Shown one piece after another: positions 8,604 to 14,899 of a DNA stretch of 42,268 nucleotides (position 1 is the stretch's first letter; every line of letters starts with the position of its first letter). The DNA is from Nanobdellati archaeon (lineage in GTDB: Archaea; Nanobdellota; Nanobdellia; UBA10117): assembly GCA_016182015.1 (NCBI GenBank), contig JACOYC010000001.1:1-42268 (forward strand). The letters run 5' to 3'. The position numbers and the translations under genes were made by a program. The notes under the pieces are model-generated. The model ran no database searches. It saw only the letters and a list, made by a program, of their open reading frames with translations, and was not told the DNA's origin.

Positions 8604-8703
8604 GAAAGAGGTTTGTGATTTTGTTGCGGAAAACGTTGGGGCGGGCAGAAAGGCGCCGAGAGATATTTTAACAAAATACGTGCCGGAGAAGTATGTTATG
8701 TGA
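8571..8703 (+). pseudogene. Frame-shifted C-terminal continuation of the nuclease gene
   Basis: Immediately after the nuclease reading frame degenerates (ARRWEPNLL-stop), the +1 frame reads CFKKEVCDFVAENVGAG then RKAPRDILTKYVPEKYVM and stops at 8703. It has good codon and amino-acid character and no other start of its own. The simplest reading is a one-base indel near 8571-8600 in the genome or assembly, giving a full-length protein of about 350 aa. Programmed frameshifting cannot be excluded. Confidence 0.6.
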
Positions 8704-9068
8704 ATATTCTCTAGATTTCTGATGTGCTTTGAGGCAATGCAAAACTTCGGTTTTGCAAGTCTCCAATCACTTTATGAGTTTGAAAATCTTGGTTTTACCA
8801 AGGCGTTCTGAGGTAGCGCCGAACTTTTGTTCTGCGAAACCTCCCAGTCGCAATAATTATTAGACGCTCCGGATTTCTCCGAAGCGTCTGGAGGCATCGT
8901 CGAAGCCTTACGGGCTTCTTCGGGGCCTCCAACCGCTAAAAATATAAGCGCCCGTGAAGCCCGAAGACTTAACGAGCGCTTGGAGGTAAGCAATGGCCAC
9001 GGTTTAGAAAAACTCGTGGTTACGTTCGGCCTTGGCCGAACGTCTCCGTTAGGAGCTTGATATACATT
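8704..9068. other. Non-coding island of tandem hairpins
   Basis: No credible ORF in about 365 bases, but the region is packed with inverted repeats: GCAAAAC-ttc-G(G)TTTTGC, a nested GAGGT...ACCTC arm, AGACGCT...AGCGTCT (8862-8889), GGAGGC...GCCTCC with an inner GAAGCC...GGCTTC, CCACG...CGTGG, and the perfect 10-bp palindrome ACGTTCGGCC-tt-GGCCGAACGT at 9022-9043. An AAAATATAAG box occurs near 8939-8948. I looked for tRNA, SRP RNA and RNase P landmarks and found none. It may be an unrecognised structured RNA or a mobile-hairpin island. Confidence 0.55.
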
Positions 9069-9317
9069 TCAAGCAAGCGCAATACGCGCACCAGATGCCT
9101 GCGCGAAGCTTTTTGCAAAGCTGTTCACATCATCATTTTGCATGAACATATCTATTGTATCGGCAAAGCGTTCATTGTACTCAACTATGCGCAAGTGGTC
9201 TCGATTTGTAATTGCAAACTTAATTTTGCTTTTCTGCAGGAAGTCCAATAGCGCGAAATACTGCGCAGCATCATCCCTGAACTTCAAATTAAATGTTAAC
9301 TTTTGGCTGTTTTGCAT
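9069..9317 (-). CDS. Unknown 82-aa protein divergent from an Lrp/AsnC regulator
   Basis: Not recognised. The protein reads MQNSQKLTFNLKFRDD, AAQYFALLDFLQKSKIKFAI and ends with EYNERFADTIDMFMQNDDVNSFAKSF, a small alpha/beta soluble domain. A strong Shine-Dalgarno (GGAGGGG on the minus strand) sits just before the ATG, unlike most genes here, which appear leaderless. Its upstream region carries two palindromes and a TATA box oriented towards it, so it looks individually regulated, plausibly by the Lrp-type protein encoded divergently. Confidence 0.7.
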   Translation of the reverse strand: MQNSQKLTFNLKFRDDAAQYFALLDFLQKSKIKFAITNRDHLRIVEYNERFADTIDMFMQNDDVNSFAKSFAQASGARIALA

Positions 9318-9330
9318 ATCTCCCCTCCTC

Positions 9331-9391
9331 TTACGAAACGTTACATTTTGTTTCGCAACACTTACATTTTGTAAGTTTCTTATTTATAAAC
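9331..9391 (-). promoter_or_regulatory. Operator-like palindromes and TATA box of the 82-aa gene
   Basis: Two palindromes are adjacent: CGAAAC...GTTTCG (9334-9355) and CTTACA-ttt-TGTAAG (9361-9375). Each contains the 11-mer TTACATTTTGT (9341 and 9362), 21 bases apart, close to two helical turns. GTTTATAAATAAG at 9380-9391 (minus strand) is a good TATA box, placing the start of transcription inside the palindromes. An Lrp-type dimer of dimers is the natural candidate binder. Confidence 0.6.
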
Positions 9392-9501
9392 ATTTCTATT
9401 CTAAAGTAAATAATTTCACTAAGTAAGTATTATTTGCTAAATTACTATGTCCAGATACATTTTTATACCTAGCGGTTCAAATTTGTTTGGTGTGGGCTTA
9501 T

Positions 9502-9978
9502 ATGCTGGATGCGATCGATCTTCAAATATTAGAGAAGCTGGCCGATAATGGCCGCATCTCGCTTACAGAACTTTCTGTCAATTCAGAACTGTCGAGAGTG
9601 GCTATCGCTAACAGAATAGAAAAACTGCTGCAGAACGACCTGCTTCGCGTGTCCGCGCTCTTGAATCTTGACAGGCTTAACTACCAAACGCTGATTGTTG
9701 AACTGCAGATTGACAACGGAAAAAAATCGGAATTCAAAAAACTTATTTCTGATTGCCCAAAAGTCGTACAGGCCTTTGAAATTACTGGCCAGTTTAACCA
9801 TCTTTTAGTTTGTTCGTCAAAAAGCAGCAATTCCCTGCGGCGCTTTGTTGATGATGTTCTGAAAAGATATGCTAAAGAATGTAAAGTAACGTTGTCCTCG
9901 AATCCAATTGCGTCAGGATTTGTGCACATAAAATCACACATTGAGTGCGAACAATGCAGGAGGCTGAAGATAGAATGA
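9502..9978 (+). CDS. Lrp/AsnC-family transcriptional regulator
   Basis: An N-terminal winged helix-turn-helix of Lrp type is plain: LDAIDLQILEKLADNGRISLTEL, then SVNSELSRVAIANRIEKLLQNDLL (about residues 2-50), followed by an alpha/beta RAM-like ligand and oligomerisation domain (LNYQTLIVELQIDN, VVQAFEITGQFNHLLVCSS). Such proteins act as DNA-binding dimers or octamers. I use the ATG at 9502, because a TATA box (TTTTTATACC, about 9461-9470) lies some 30 bases upstream and would give a nearly leaderless mRNA; TTG/GTG codons upstream are alternatives. The C-terminal end, with CEQCRRLK, overlaps the next gene by four bases. Confidence 0.88.
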   Translation: MLDAIDLQILEKLADNGRISLTELSVNSELSRVAIANRIEKLLQNDLLRVSALLNLDRLNYQTLIVELQIDNGKKSEFKKLISDCPKVVQAFEITGQFNHLLVCSSKSSNSLRRFVDDVLKRYAKECKVTLSSNPIASGFVHIKSHIECEQCRRLKIE

Positions 9979-10322
9979 TAATAACTGACTTAATTGCCAG
10001 GCACCCGTTTGCAACCGTTGACATAGCTGCGCTTATCTTGCTCGTAATTTCTTTTGTGTTCATACTAAAATTACATAATTTGATGGGTAAGGGCAAGGAC
10101 ACCGGGCCAGTCAAGCTTCTGCTCATCGTAATAGCTGTTAATCTAATTCTTGCGGTTACGCTGCTTGCTGCGTTATACCAGAAATACATCGGCGCATATT
10201 TCAACTACATACGCATTACAGATATCTCACTGTTCATAATCGGAGTCATCCTCGCATTCTCCGCGTACAAAATATACCGCGACTATGAAAAACTTGTAAA
10301 GAAGAACGAGCCAGGGGAATAA
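9975..10322 (+). CDS. Small membrane protein, three predicted helices
   Basis: Start chosen at the ATGA overlap with the Lrp-type gene (MIITDLIARHP). Three hydrophobic stretches are evident: VDIAALILLVISFVFIL, PVKLLLIVIAVNLILAVTLLAALY, and ITDISLFIIGVILAFSAYKIY, with a charged C-terminal tail (DYEKLVKKNEPGE). There is no catalytic motif and I cannot assign a family. Coupling to the regulator gene suggests a sensor or transporter-associated role, which is inference only. Confidence 0.75.
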   Translation: MIITDLIARHPFATVDIAALILLVISFVFILKLHNLMGKGKDTGPVKLLLIVIAVNLILAVTLLAALYQKYIGAYFNYIRITDISLFIIGVILAFSAYKIYRDYEKLVKKNEPGE

Positions 10323-11798
10323 TTATCCCTTAACGTTCCCCACTGGAACCAATCGGCAAACCTTCTTGGACACATCCGCAATCTCCATCGTGTCCACGAC
10401 CTGATTGATGTCTTTGTATGCGAGGCCGGCCTCTTCTGCCAGGCCTTCCCACGAGACTGACTTGACGTAGATGCCGCGCTTGAGCATATCATCGTAAAGT
10501 TTTTTGCCCTGAAATTGTTTTATCGCCGCTGTGCGCGACATTGTCCTGCCGGAGCCGTGCATCGTGCTGCCAAATGTTTCTAACTCTGCATGGTCTGTGC
10601 CGACGCAGAGGAACGAACCGGTTTCCATCGAACCGCCAACGATGACTGGCTGGCCTGTGTCCCTGTAAATCTTCGGCGTTTCCTTTCTGTTCGGGCCGAA
10701 CGCGCGTGTTGCGCCTTTTCGGTGCATCACAACTTCTTTGGTTTTACCGTCAATCGTATGCTTCTCCACTTTTGCGATGTTATGTGCGACATCGTAAATC
10801 AAATTCATCCCGAGTTTTTCTGCATCCTGATTGAAAATCTTTGAGAAGCCTTCGCGGATGCGGTGCATTATCAGCTGGCGGTTTGCAAACGCGTAATTTG
10901 CGGCGCACCTCATCGCGGCGAGATAGTCCTGTGCCTCGTTTGACTGGAACGGCGCGCAGGCCAGCTCGAAGTCCCGCGTCTTTAGGCCCCAGCCCTGCAT
11001 CTTCGGCTTGAAGTTGCTGACGTAGTCTGTGCAAATCTGGTGGCCGAAACCGCGCGAGCCGCAGTGGACCATTATGCACACTTGATTTGGGAATATGCCC
11101 AGGCTCTTCGCAAGTTTTTCGTCGTAAATATTTTCTTTTTTCACAACCTGAATCTCAAGATAGTGATTGCCGGAGCCAAGCGTTCCCAGGCCTGCTGCGC
11201 CGCGCTTGACCGCGCTTTCGGAAACTTTCGCGGGGTCTGCGCCCTCGATTGCACCCGAGTCCTCGATTCGCTCTATGTCTTCTTGCCAGCCATAATTATT
11301 TTTGACGCACCACTTTGCACCGTCAACCATTACTTCCTTATGCTGCTGTGGCGTGAGTTTAACAGTTCCATGCCCGCCAACGCCTGCCGGGACTAATTTA
11401 AACAAAGTGTCAACCAATGGTTTTAATTTGTCTTTGATATCGTCCCAAGTTAAATCTGTTCTGATAAGGCGCATGCCGCAATTAATATCATAACCGATTC
11501 CTCCGGGAGAAATGATTCCTGTTTTTGTATCGAATGCAGCAACACCGCCGACTGGAAAGCCATACCCCCAGTGTGCATCCGGCATCGCCATTGCAGCTTT
11601 TTGTATCCCTGGCAGGCAGGCCACGTTGCTTATCTGCTCGAATATGCCCATGTCCATCTGCTCCATCAGTTTTTTGGTTGCGTAAATCCTGGCAGGCACG
11701 AGCATCTTCGGCTCGTCCTTCTTGTAATCCGGGGAAATTTCCCAGACTACTTCAGAAATCTGTTTCACTGGCGGGCGTTCTTTTGGAAGTTGTATCAT
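10323..11798 (-). CDS. rtcB: tRNA-splicing ligase RtcB
   Basis: The 491-residue protein carries the full RtcB active site: D104-I-N-C107 (GGIGYDINCG), H212 (GSGNHYLE), H245 (MVHCGSRG), H339 (YDVAHN) and H414 (STMHGSGR), the histidine that is guanylated in characterised homologues. RtcB joins the 2',3'-cyclic phosphate and 5'-OH ends left by archaeal splicing endonuclease, using GTP and manganese. No intein is present. Archease lies 32 bases upstream on the same strand, and every tRNA gene in this window has introns, so the substrate is at hand. Confidence 0.97.
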   Translation of the reverse strand: MIQLPKERPPVKQISEVVWEISPDYKKDEPKMLVPARIYATKKLMEQMDMGIFEQISNVACLPGIQKAAMAMPDAHWGYGFPVGGVAAFDTKTGIISPGGIGYDINCGMRLIRTDLTWDDIKDKLKPLVDTLFKLVPAGVGGHGTVKLTPQQHKEVMVDGAKWCVKNNYGWQEDIERIEDSGAIEGADPAKVSESAVKRGAAGLGTLGSGNHYLEIQVVKKENIYDEKLAKSLGIFPNQVCIMVHCGSRGFGHQICTDYVSNFKPKMQGWGLKTRDFELACAPFQSNEAQDYLAAMRCAANYAFANRQLIMHRIREGFSKIFNQDAEKLGMNLIYDVAHNIAKVEKHTIDGKTKEVVMHRKGATRAFGPNRKETPKIYRDTGQPVIVGGSMETGSFLCVGTDHAELETFGSTMHGSGRTMSRTAAIKQFQGKKLYDDMLKRGIYVKSVSWEGLAEEAGLAYKDINQVVDTMEIADVSKKVCRLVPVGNVKG

Positions 11799-11830
11799 GG
11801 GTTTAGCTAACTAGCTGGACTTTTAAATAT

Positions 11831-12277
11831 TTAGATGTCAAGCACAACCCGTGCAGTCCAGCCCTTCTTGCTCTCCTTCAGCTCAAACATGTGCCACGTT
11901 ACCGCTTTGATGTCCGCGCGTAGCTCGTGCTTCTTTGGATTAATCTTCTCACCGGCCAACTCGGCCTGCAGAATCCACGTTCCGCCCGCATCGGTTATTT
12001 TCGTTTTGAATTTGGAAAAAAATAATTTATCTGTGTCAGTCATGCGCACGATCTCGTTCAGAAAATCAACCAGCAGCGCGTTCAAGTCGGAGTTCACGAG
12101 CCTGATTGATTTTTTTATTTTTGGTTTTACTTTCGCGGAGTCGGTCATCGTCTCCGCGATCGCGAGCGCAGAGTTTGCAAACACCTCGTCCAGTGTCTTG
12201 CCATAGGACTCGAAGGCTGCCTCTGCTGTTACTATGTCCAACGGTTTGAACTTGCCTGCAAACTTTGATTTGGCCAT
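11831..12277 (-). CDS. Archease, RtcB activator
   Basis: Archease pattern throughout: TAEAAFESYGKTLDEVFANSALAIAETMTD, DLNALLVDFLNEIVRMTDTDKLFFSKF, LAGEKINPKKHELRADIKAVTWHMFEL and a C-terminal VVLDI. The acidic residues of the metal site are in place (E and D in the first motif, the terminal D). Archease accelerates RtcB guanylation and turnover. I start at ATG 12277 (MAKSKFAGKF) because a GCTTTTAAGTTT box at about 12297-12306 predicts a leaderless transcript; a TTG at 12286 adds three residues. It forms an operon with rtcB. Confidence 0.93.
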   Translation of the reverse strand: MAKSKFAGKFKPLDIVTAEAAFESYGKTLDEVFANSALAIAETMTDSAKVKPKIKKSIRLVNSDLNALLVDFLNEIVRMTDTDKLFFSKFKTKITDAGGTWILQAELAGEKINPKKHELRADIKAVTWHMFELKESKKGWTARVVLDI

Positions 12278-12426
12278 AGCTGACAAGCAGGTTGGAAACT
12301 TAAAAGCTTTTACTTAACCAATATCTTTGCACTTTACTATCCTTCAAACTTAAATCCTCTGAACGTAGAGAGCAGCTTGGCCTAGGCCAGACTATATATT
12401 ATATATGTAAAACGCCGGCGCTCGGA

Positions 12427-12479
12427 TTTCCAAAGCCTCGAAGAGGCGTGGCACAGCCGAATCGCAATTCGGTTGTGTC
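12427..12479 (-). other. T-loop intron of tRNA-Ser (53 nt)
   Basis: BHB: outer helix is the T-stem, the central helix TTCA/TGGA has four pairs including one G-U, and the bulges are AAG (cut AA^G) and AAT (cut AA^T). The inner part holds a long hairpin (CCGAAT-tgcg-ATTCGG within CACA...TGTG) and GCCTC-ttc-GAGGC. It falls between positions 59 and 60, the same site as in the Gly and Thr genes. Confidence 0.82.
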
Positions 12480-12511
12480 TTTGAACCGAGAAACCCTTGC
12501 GGGAACCCGCT

Positions 12512-12615
12512 GCCTTGCTACAGGCAAATAAAGTTAGTGGGATCGTAGATCCCACATTTTCTTTCTTTAGATGCCAGGGAGCGTTTCTTTCTTTTTTAAA
12601 AGAAAGAAAAGCTGC
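12512..12615 (-). other. Anticodon-loop intron of tRNA-Ser (104 nt)
   Basis: BHB at canonical position 37/38: outer helix CCCGC/GCGGG, perfect central helix CTTG/CAAG, bulges AGG and GCA. The intron carries two strong hairpins: a TTTCTTTC/GAAAGAAA arm and GTGGGATC-tac-GATCCCAC. Both types recur in the Gly and Thr T-loop introns. Confidence 0.85.
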
Positions 12616-12691
12616 CTCAAGGCGGGCGGAGTACCAGATTGTCCCACGCCGGCACACGAAGATTTAAAAACCCAACTTTAAAAACCCATCT

Positions 12692-12976
12692 ATGGCTCAT
12701 ACCAAAAAAGTCGGCTCGACAGGAAGGTTCGGCGCCCACTACGGATTAAAAATAAGAAAAAAGGTTTTAGAGATAGAGCGCATTCAAAAAGCAAAACATA
12801 AATGCCCGTACTGCGGAAAGTTCACGGTCAAGCGATTGTCTGCAGGCATCTGGGTCTGCAGGCACTGCAATGCAAAATTCGCGGGAAAGGCTTATGAACC
12901 TGGCGTTACAAAAGAAATTCTTGAGGCCCCGCTGGCTGCCAGCGTGCCTGCCGAGAAGGTGAGCGAAAGTGTATAA
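12692..12976 (+). CDS. rpl37ae: 50S ribosomal protein L37Ae (eL43)
   Basis: A 94-residue zinc-ribbon ribosomal protein. It starts MAHTKKVGSTGRFGAHYGLKIRKK, the archaeal/eukaryotic eL43 signature, and has the zinc ligands in CPYCGK (near residue 39) and CRHC (near residue 57). Family members bind 23S rRNA near the E site. A TTTAAAAACC box about 25 bases upstream suggests a leaderless mRNA. Its 3' end overlaps the start of rpoP by eight bases. Confidence 0.96.
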   Translation: MAHTKKVGSTGRFGAHYGLKIRKKVLEIERIQKAKHKCPYCGKFTVKRLSAGIWVCRHCNAKFAGKAYEPGVTKEILEAPLAASVPAEKVSESV

Positions 12977-13103
12977 GTGCTTCAGCTGCGGACATGAACT
13001 TACAAAGAAAGACATAGAACGAAGAACAATCTGCCCGTACTGCGGTTTCAGGATAATTTCAAAGAGCCGGCCTGAAGTTTCTAAACTTATTAAAGCGCGC
13101 TAG
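12969..13103 (+). CDS. rpoP: DNA-directed RNA polymerase subunit P (Rpo12)
   Basis: This is a 44-residue protein starting at GTG 12969, inside the end of the L37Ae gene: V/M-YKCFSCGHELTKKD, then IERRTICPYCGFRIISKSR and a basic tail ending KLIKAR. The CxxC...CxxC zinc ribbon (CFSCG, CPYCG) and the length are those of archaeal RpoP, which helps assemble the polymerase core. Pairing of L37Ae and RpoP is a common archaeal arrangement. The stop at 13103 overlaps the tail of the opposite-strand gene by 14 bases. Confidence 0.93.
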   Translation: MYKCFSCGHELTKKDIERRTICPYCGFRIISKSRPEVSKLIKAR

Positions 13104-13776
13104 GTTTTTTCTTTCTTCTTATGTGCGGTCCGAACCTGTTACCGCGATTGGCAACAAATCCACCAAATGTTTTATACGCTCCATGACCACACCTGACTGC
13201 AATAACGGTAGATTTTTTAATTCTCAGAGATTTGGCAATAAACTCATCGCGCTGGCCTGGCGCCATTTCAGCAAAAGAACTATGCGTCTTCAAATAAAAT
13301 GAATATGCTGAGTAAATGCGCCTAAATGTTTTTTCTGCGCCCGGATGAAACGCATAGATATTTGTTTTGTCAACTAAAGACCTAAATCTCTTAAAATGTG
13401 CTGTGCCAGTTCTCGCCTGCGTTATTGTTATTTTTGAATAGCCCAACGCCTTGGCAATTATTTCGTCTAGCTTTGCCATAGTTTTGTTTTTATATTTTTC
13501 ATCTCCCATTAGCGTTTTGCAAAAGCACTGCACTGCCCGAAATAACATTTCGCTGGGCATATAATCGCCATGTGATATGTATAAGTCAACGTCATCCTTA
13601 AAATCACAGAATGTAAAATTTCCTTGCCTCGCTTGTCTTGCATGTTTTATTTTAACGCTAACAGTGTTTGCGATTATATTGTCGCGCTCTGAAAATGGAA
13701 GCTTACTGCAGTCTGGATTGTGGCACAGATACAAGTTCAGCTCCTGTATGTTGGCAAATGTTTCTTCTAAACCCAT
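13090..13776 (-). CDS. Unknown 228-aa protein with three internal repeats
   Basis: Not a family I recognise, but three copies of one unit are visible: SERDNIIANTVSVKIKHARQAR (near 28), AKLDEIIAKALGYSKITITQ then ARTGTAHFKRF (near 100), and GQRDEFIAKSLRIKKSTVIA then VRCGHGAYKTFGGF (near 175). Each reads as [RD]-x-[IF]IA-x4-[IK]-x3-hydrophobic-x3-R-x-G, compatible with small helix-turn-helix-like modules that probe DNA or RNA. The tail is very basic (HIRRKKKP). It converges on rpoP with a 14-base overlap. Confidence 0.75.
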   Translation of the reverse strand: MGLEETFANIQELNLYLCHNPDCSKLPFSERDNIIANTVSVKIKHARQARQGNFTFCDFKDDVDLYISHGDYMPSEMLFRAVQCFCKTLMGDEKYKNKTMAKLDEIIAKALGYSKITITQARTGTAHFKRFRSLVDKTNIYAFHPGAEKTFRRIYSAYSFYLKTHSSFAEMAPGQRDEFIAKSLRIKKSTVIAVRCGHGAYKTFGGFVANRGNRFGPHIRRKKKPSAL

Positions 13777-13826
13777 AGCATTTTTACATAAGTTAAATTT
13801 AAAAAACTAAGCTGGCAAGCAAAATT

Positions 13827-14159
13827 ATGTTTTCCTCGACAATTGAAATTAAGGGAGAAAAAGAAGTTCTTGATACCTATTTTTCTGCCCTTGAACCAGA
13901 GCAGGCCTTCGAAACGGAGCGGGCAAATTACCGGCTGAAGAAGGCGAAAGGAAAATTAGTTATTGATATTTCCGCAAATGATGCGACTGCTTTCCGTGCG
14001 GTTTCGTCTAGCATCTCCGGGCTATTGGCGATTGTTGACAGAACTATAAACATAGCAAGTAAAGTGCCATCGAGCAAAGCGAGTGTGGCACCAAAGCGTC
14101 GACCGATTTTGCGGTCGGTGGACAGGACTATGAAAATCGCATCCAGTAAAACCTTATAA
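13827..14159 (+). CDS. pcc1: KEOPS complex subunit Pcc1, with unusual C-terminal extension
   Basis: Residues 1-80 match Pcc1, the dimerisation subunit of KEOPS, which installs t6A on tRNA: STIEIKGEKEVLDTYFSALEPEQ, RANYRLKKAKGKLVIDISANDATAFRAV and SSISGLLAIVDRTINIAS. After residue 78 the gene carries about 30 extra codons that end in a second copy of the last motif (VDRTMKIASS). The DNA between the copies forms hairpins (GTGCCA...TGGCAC and GACCG-attttg-CGGTC), so a hairpin element seems to have entered the 3' end in frame. Confidence 0.85.
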   Translation: MFSSTIEIKGEKEVLDTYFSALEPEQAFETERANYRLKKAKGKLVIDISANDATAFRAVSSSISGLLAIVDRTINIASKVPSSKASVAPKRRPILRSVDRTMKIASSKTL

Positions 14160-14181
14160 AGACAATATTTGGGATTTTATC

Positions 14182-14517
14182 ATGGCAAAAGAGATGAGTT
14201 CGAAGGCGCAAGAGAAGCTTGGCGAGCTGCAGTTATTGCAGCAGAGGCTGACTTTATTCGGAGCCCAGAGGCAGCAGTTTCAAGTCCAGCTGGCAGAAGT
14301 CGAGAATGCTGTGAACGAGTTAGGCAAAACAAAATCAACTGCTTACAAAATGGTCGGCGAGATCCTGCTTGAGAGGCCGGCTGACGAGCTGAAAAAAGAA
14401 CTGGATGACAAAAAAGTTGAGCTGGACATCCGGGTTAAAACCCTTGAAAAACAGGAAGACAGAACAAAAGAGCGGGCACTTGAACTGCAAAAAGAAGTTC
14501 AGGCAGCGCTAAAATAA
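14182..14517 (+). CDS. pfdB: Prefoldin subunit beta
   Basis: A 111-residue, almost wholly coiled-coil protein with a central hairpin turn, as in prefoldin beta: KAQEKLGELQLLQQRLTLFGAQRQQF, VENAVNELGKTKSTAYKMVGEILLERP, then ELKKELDDKKVELDIRVKTLEKQEDR. Prefoldin hexamers (two alpha, four beta) hand unfolded proteins to the thermosome. The ATG at 14182 gives MAKEMSSKAQ; the family's conserved VG.IL...P turn is present. It lies 22 bases after pcc1 and is followed at once by the VanZ-like gene. Confidence 0.92.
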   Translation: MAKEMSSKAQEKLGELQLLQQRLTLFGAQRQQFQVQLAEVENAVNELGKTKSTAYKMVGEILLERPADELKKELDDKKVELDIRVKTLEKQEDRTKERALELQKEVQAALK

Positions 14518-14518
14518 T

Positions 14519-14899
14519 ATGGATTTTAGAAAATTTTATTTGCCGGCCACGCTAGTCTGGGTTGCTGGCCTGTTTGCTGGCTCTGTCCTGCCTGGCCGCT
14601 CCCTGCTGGCGACAGAAATTGAGAGGTTTAACCTGTTTGGGTTTGGCCTGCATTTTCTTGGCTATTTGATTTTTGGCCTGCTTTTAGTTCTTACTCTGAA
14701 AAATTACGGAATCAAAAATAGTTTTGCTTACTCCGTACTGATTGCCGCGGCATTTGGGCTTGCCATGGAGGGCCTGCAGATGTTTGTGCCAAACCGAGAC
14801 CCGTCTGTTATTGATGCGCTTGCAAACACAGTGGGAGCATTTATAAGCGCCGGAATTTACGAATTTTATCATGGACATAAAGGAACTTCTCAAGCATGA
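14519..14899 (+). CDS. VanZ-like membrane protein
   Basis: A 126-residue membrane protein with about four hydrophobic segments (LPATLVWVAGLFAGSVLP, FGLHFLGYLIFGLLLVLTL, SFAYSVLIAAAFGLAMEGLQ, DALANTVGAFISAGIYEFY). The VanZ signature is present: E-x2-Q-x-F-x-P-x-R (EGLQMFVPNRDPS) followed by D-x-x-AN-x-x-GA. The family function is unclear outside teicoplanin resistance in bacteria. It starts one base after the prefoldin gene and overlaps the DHH gene by 29 bases, so all three are cotranscribed. Confidence 0.8.
   Translation: MDFRKFYLPATLVWVAGLFAGSVLPGRSLLATEIERFNLFGFGLHFLGYLIFGLLLVLTLKNYGIKNSFAYSVLIAAAFGLAMEGLQMFVPNRDPSVIDALANTVGAFISAGIYEFYHGHKGTSQA

Larger units (their letters stand above)
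12413..12653 (-). tRNA. tRNA-Ser(UGA) with two introns
   Basis: Acceptor GCCGGCG pairs with CGCCGGC (12414-12420); the discriminator is G (12413) and CCA is not encoded. The D-arm is GGAC-AATCTGGTA-CTCC. Anticodon stem CCCGC/GCGGG becomes adjacent only after removal of a 104-nt intron, leaving loop CTTGAGA with anticodon UGA. A long variable arm (CCC-gcaa-GGG) supports serine. T-stem CTCGG/CCGAG is split by a second, 53-nt intron; the spliced T-loop is TTCAAAT. Mature length is 84 nt, normal for Ser. A TTTTTAAAG box (about 12675-12683) is correctly spaced for transcription. Confidence 0.92.

Noticed and set aside
8704-9068. SRP RNA, RNase P RNA or another multi-intron tRNA
   Set aside because: No GGAAG/AGCAG SRP loop, no GAGGAAAGTCC, and no acceptor/T-arm pair could be assembled on either strand.
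8704-9068. CRISPR array beside the Cas4-like nuclease
   Set aside because: The hairpins differ from one another and there are no repeated units with unique spacers of constant length.
12382-12657. 91-aa ORF on the minus strand
   Set aside because: It lies over tRNA-Ser and its introns; its composition is that of a shadow frame.
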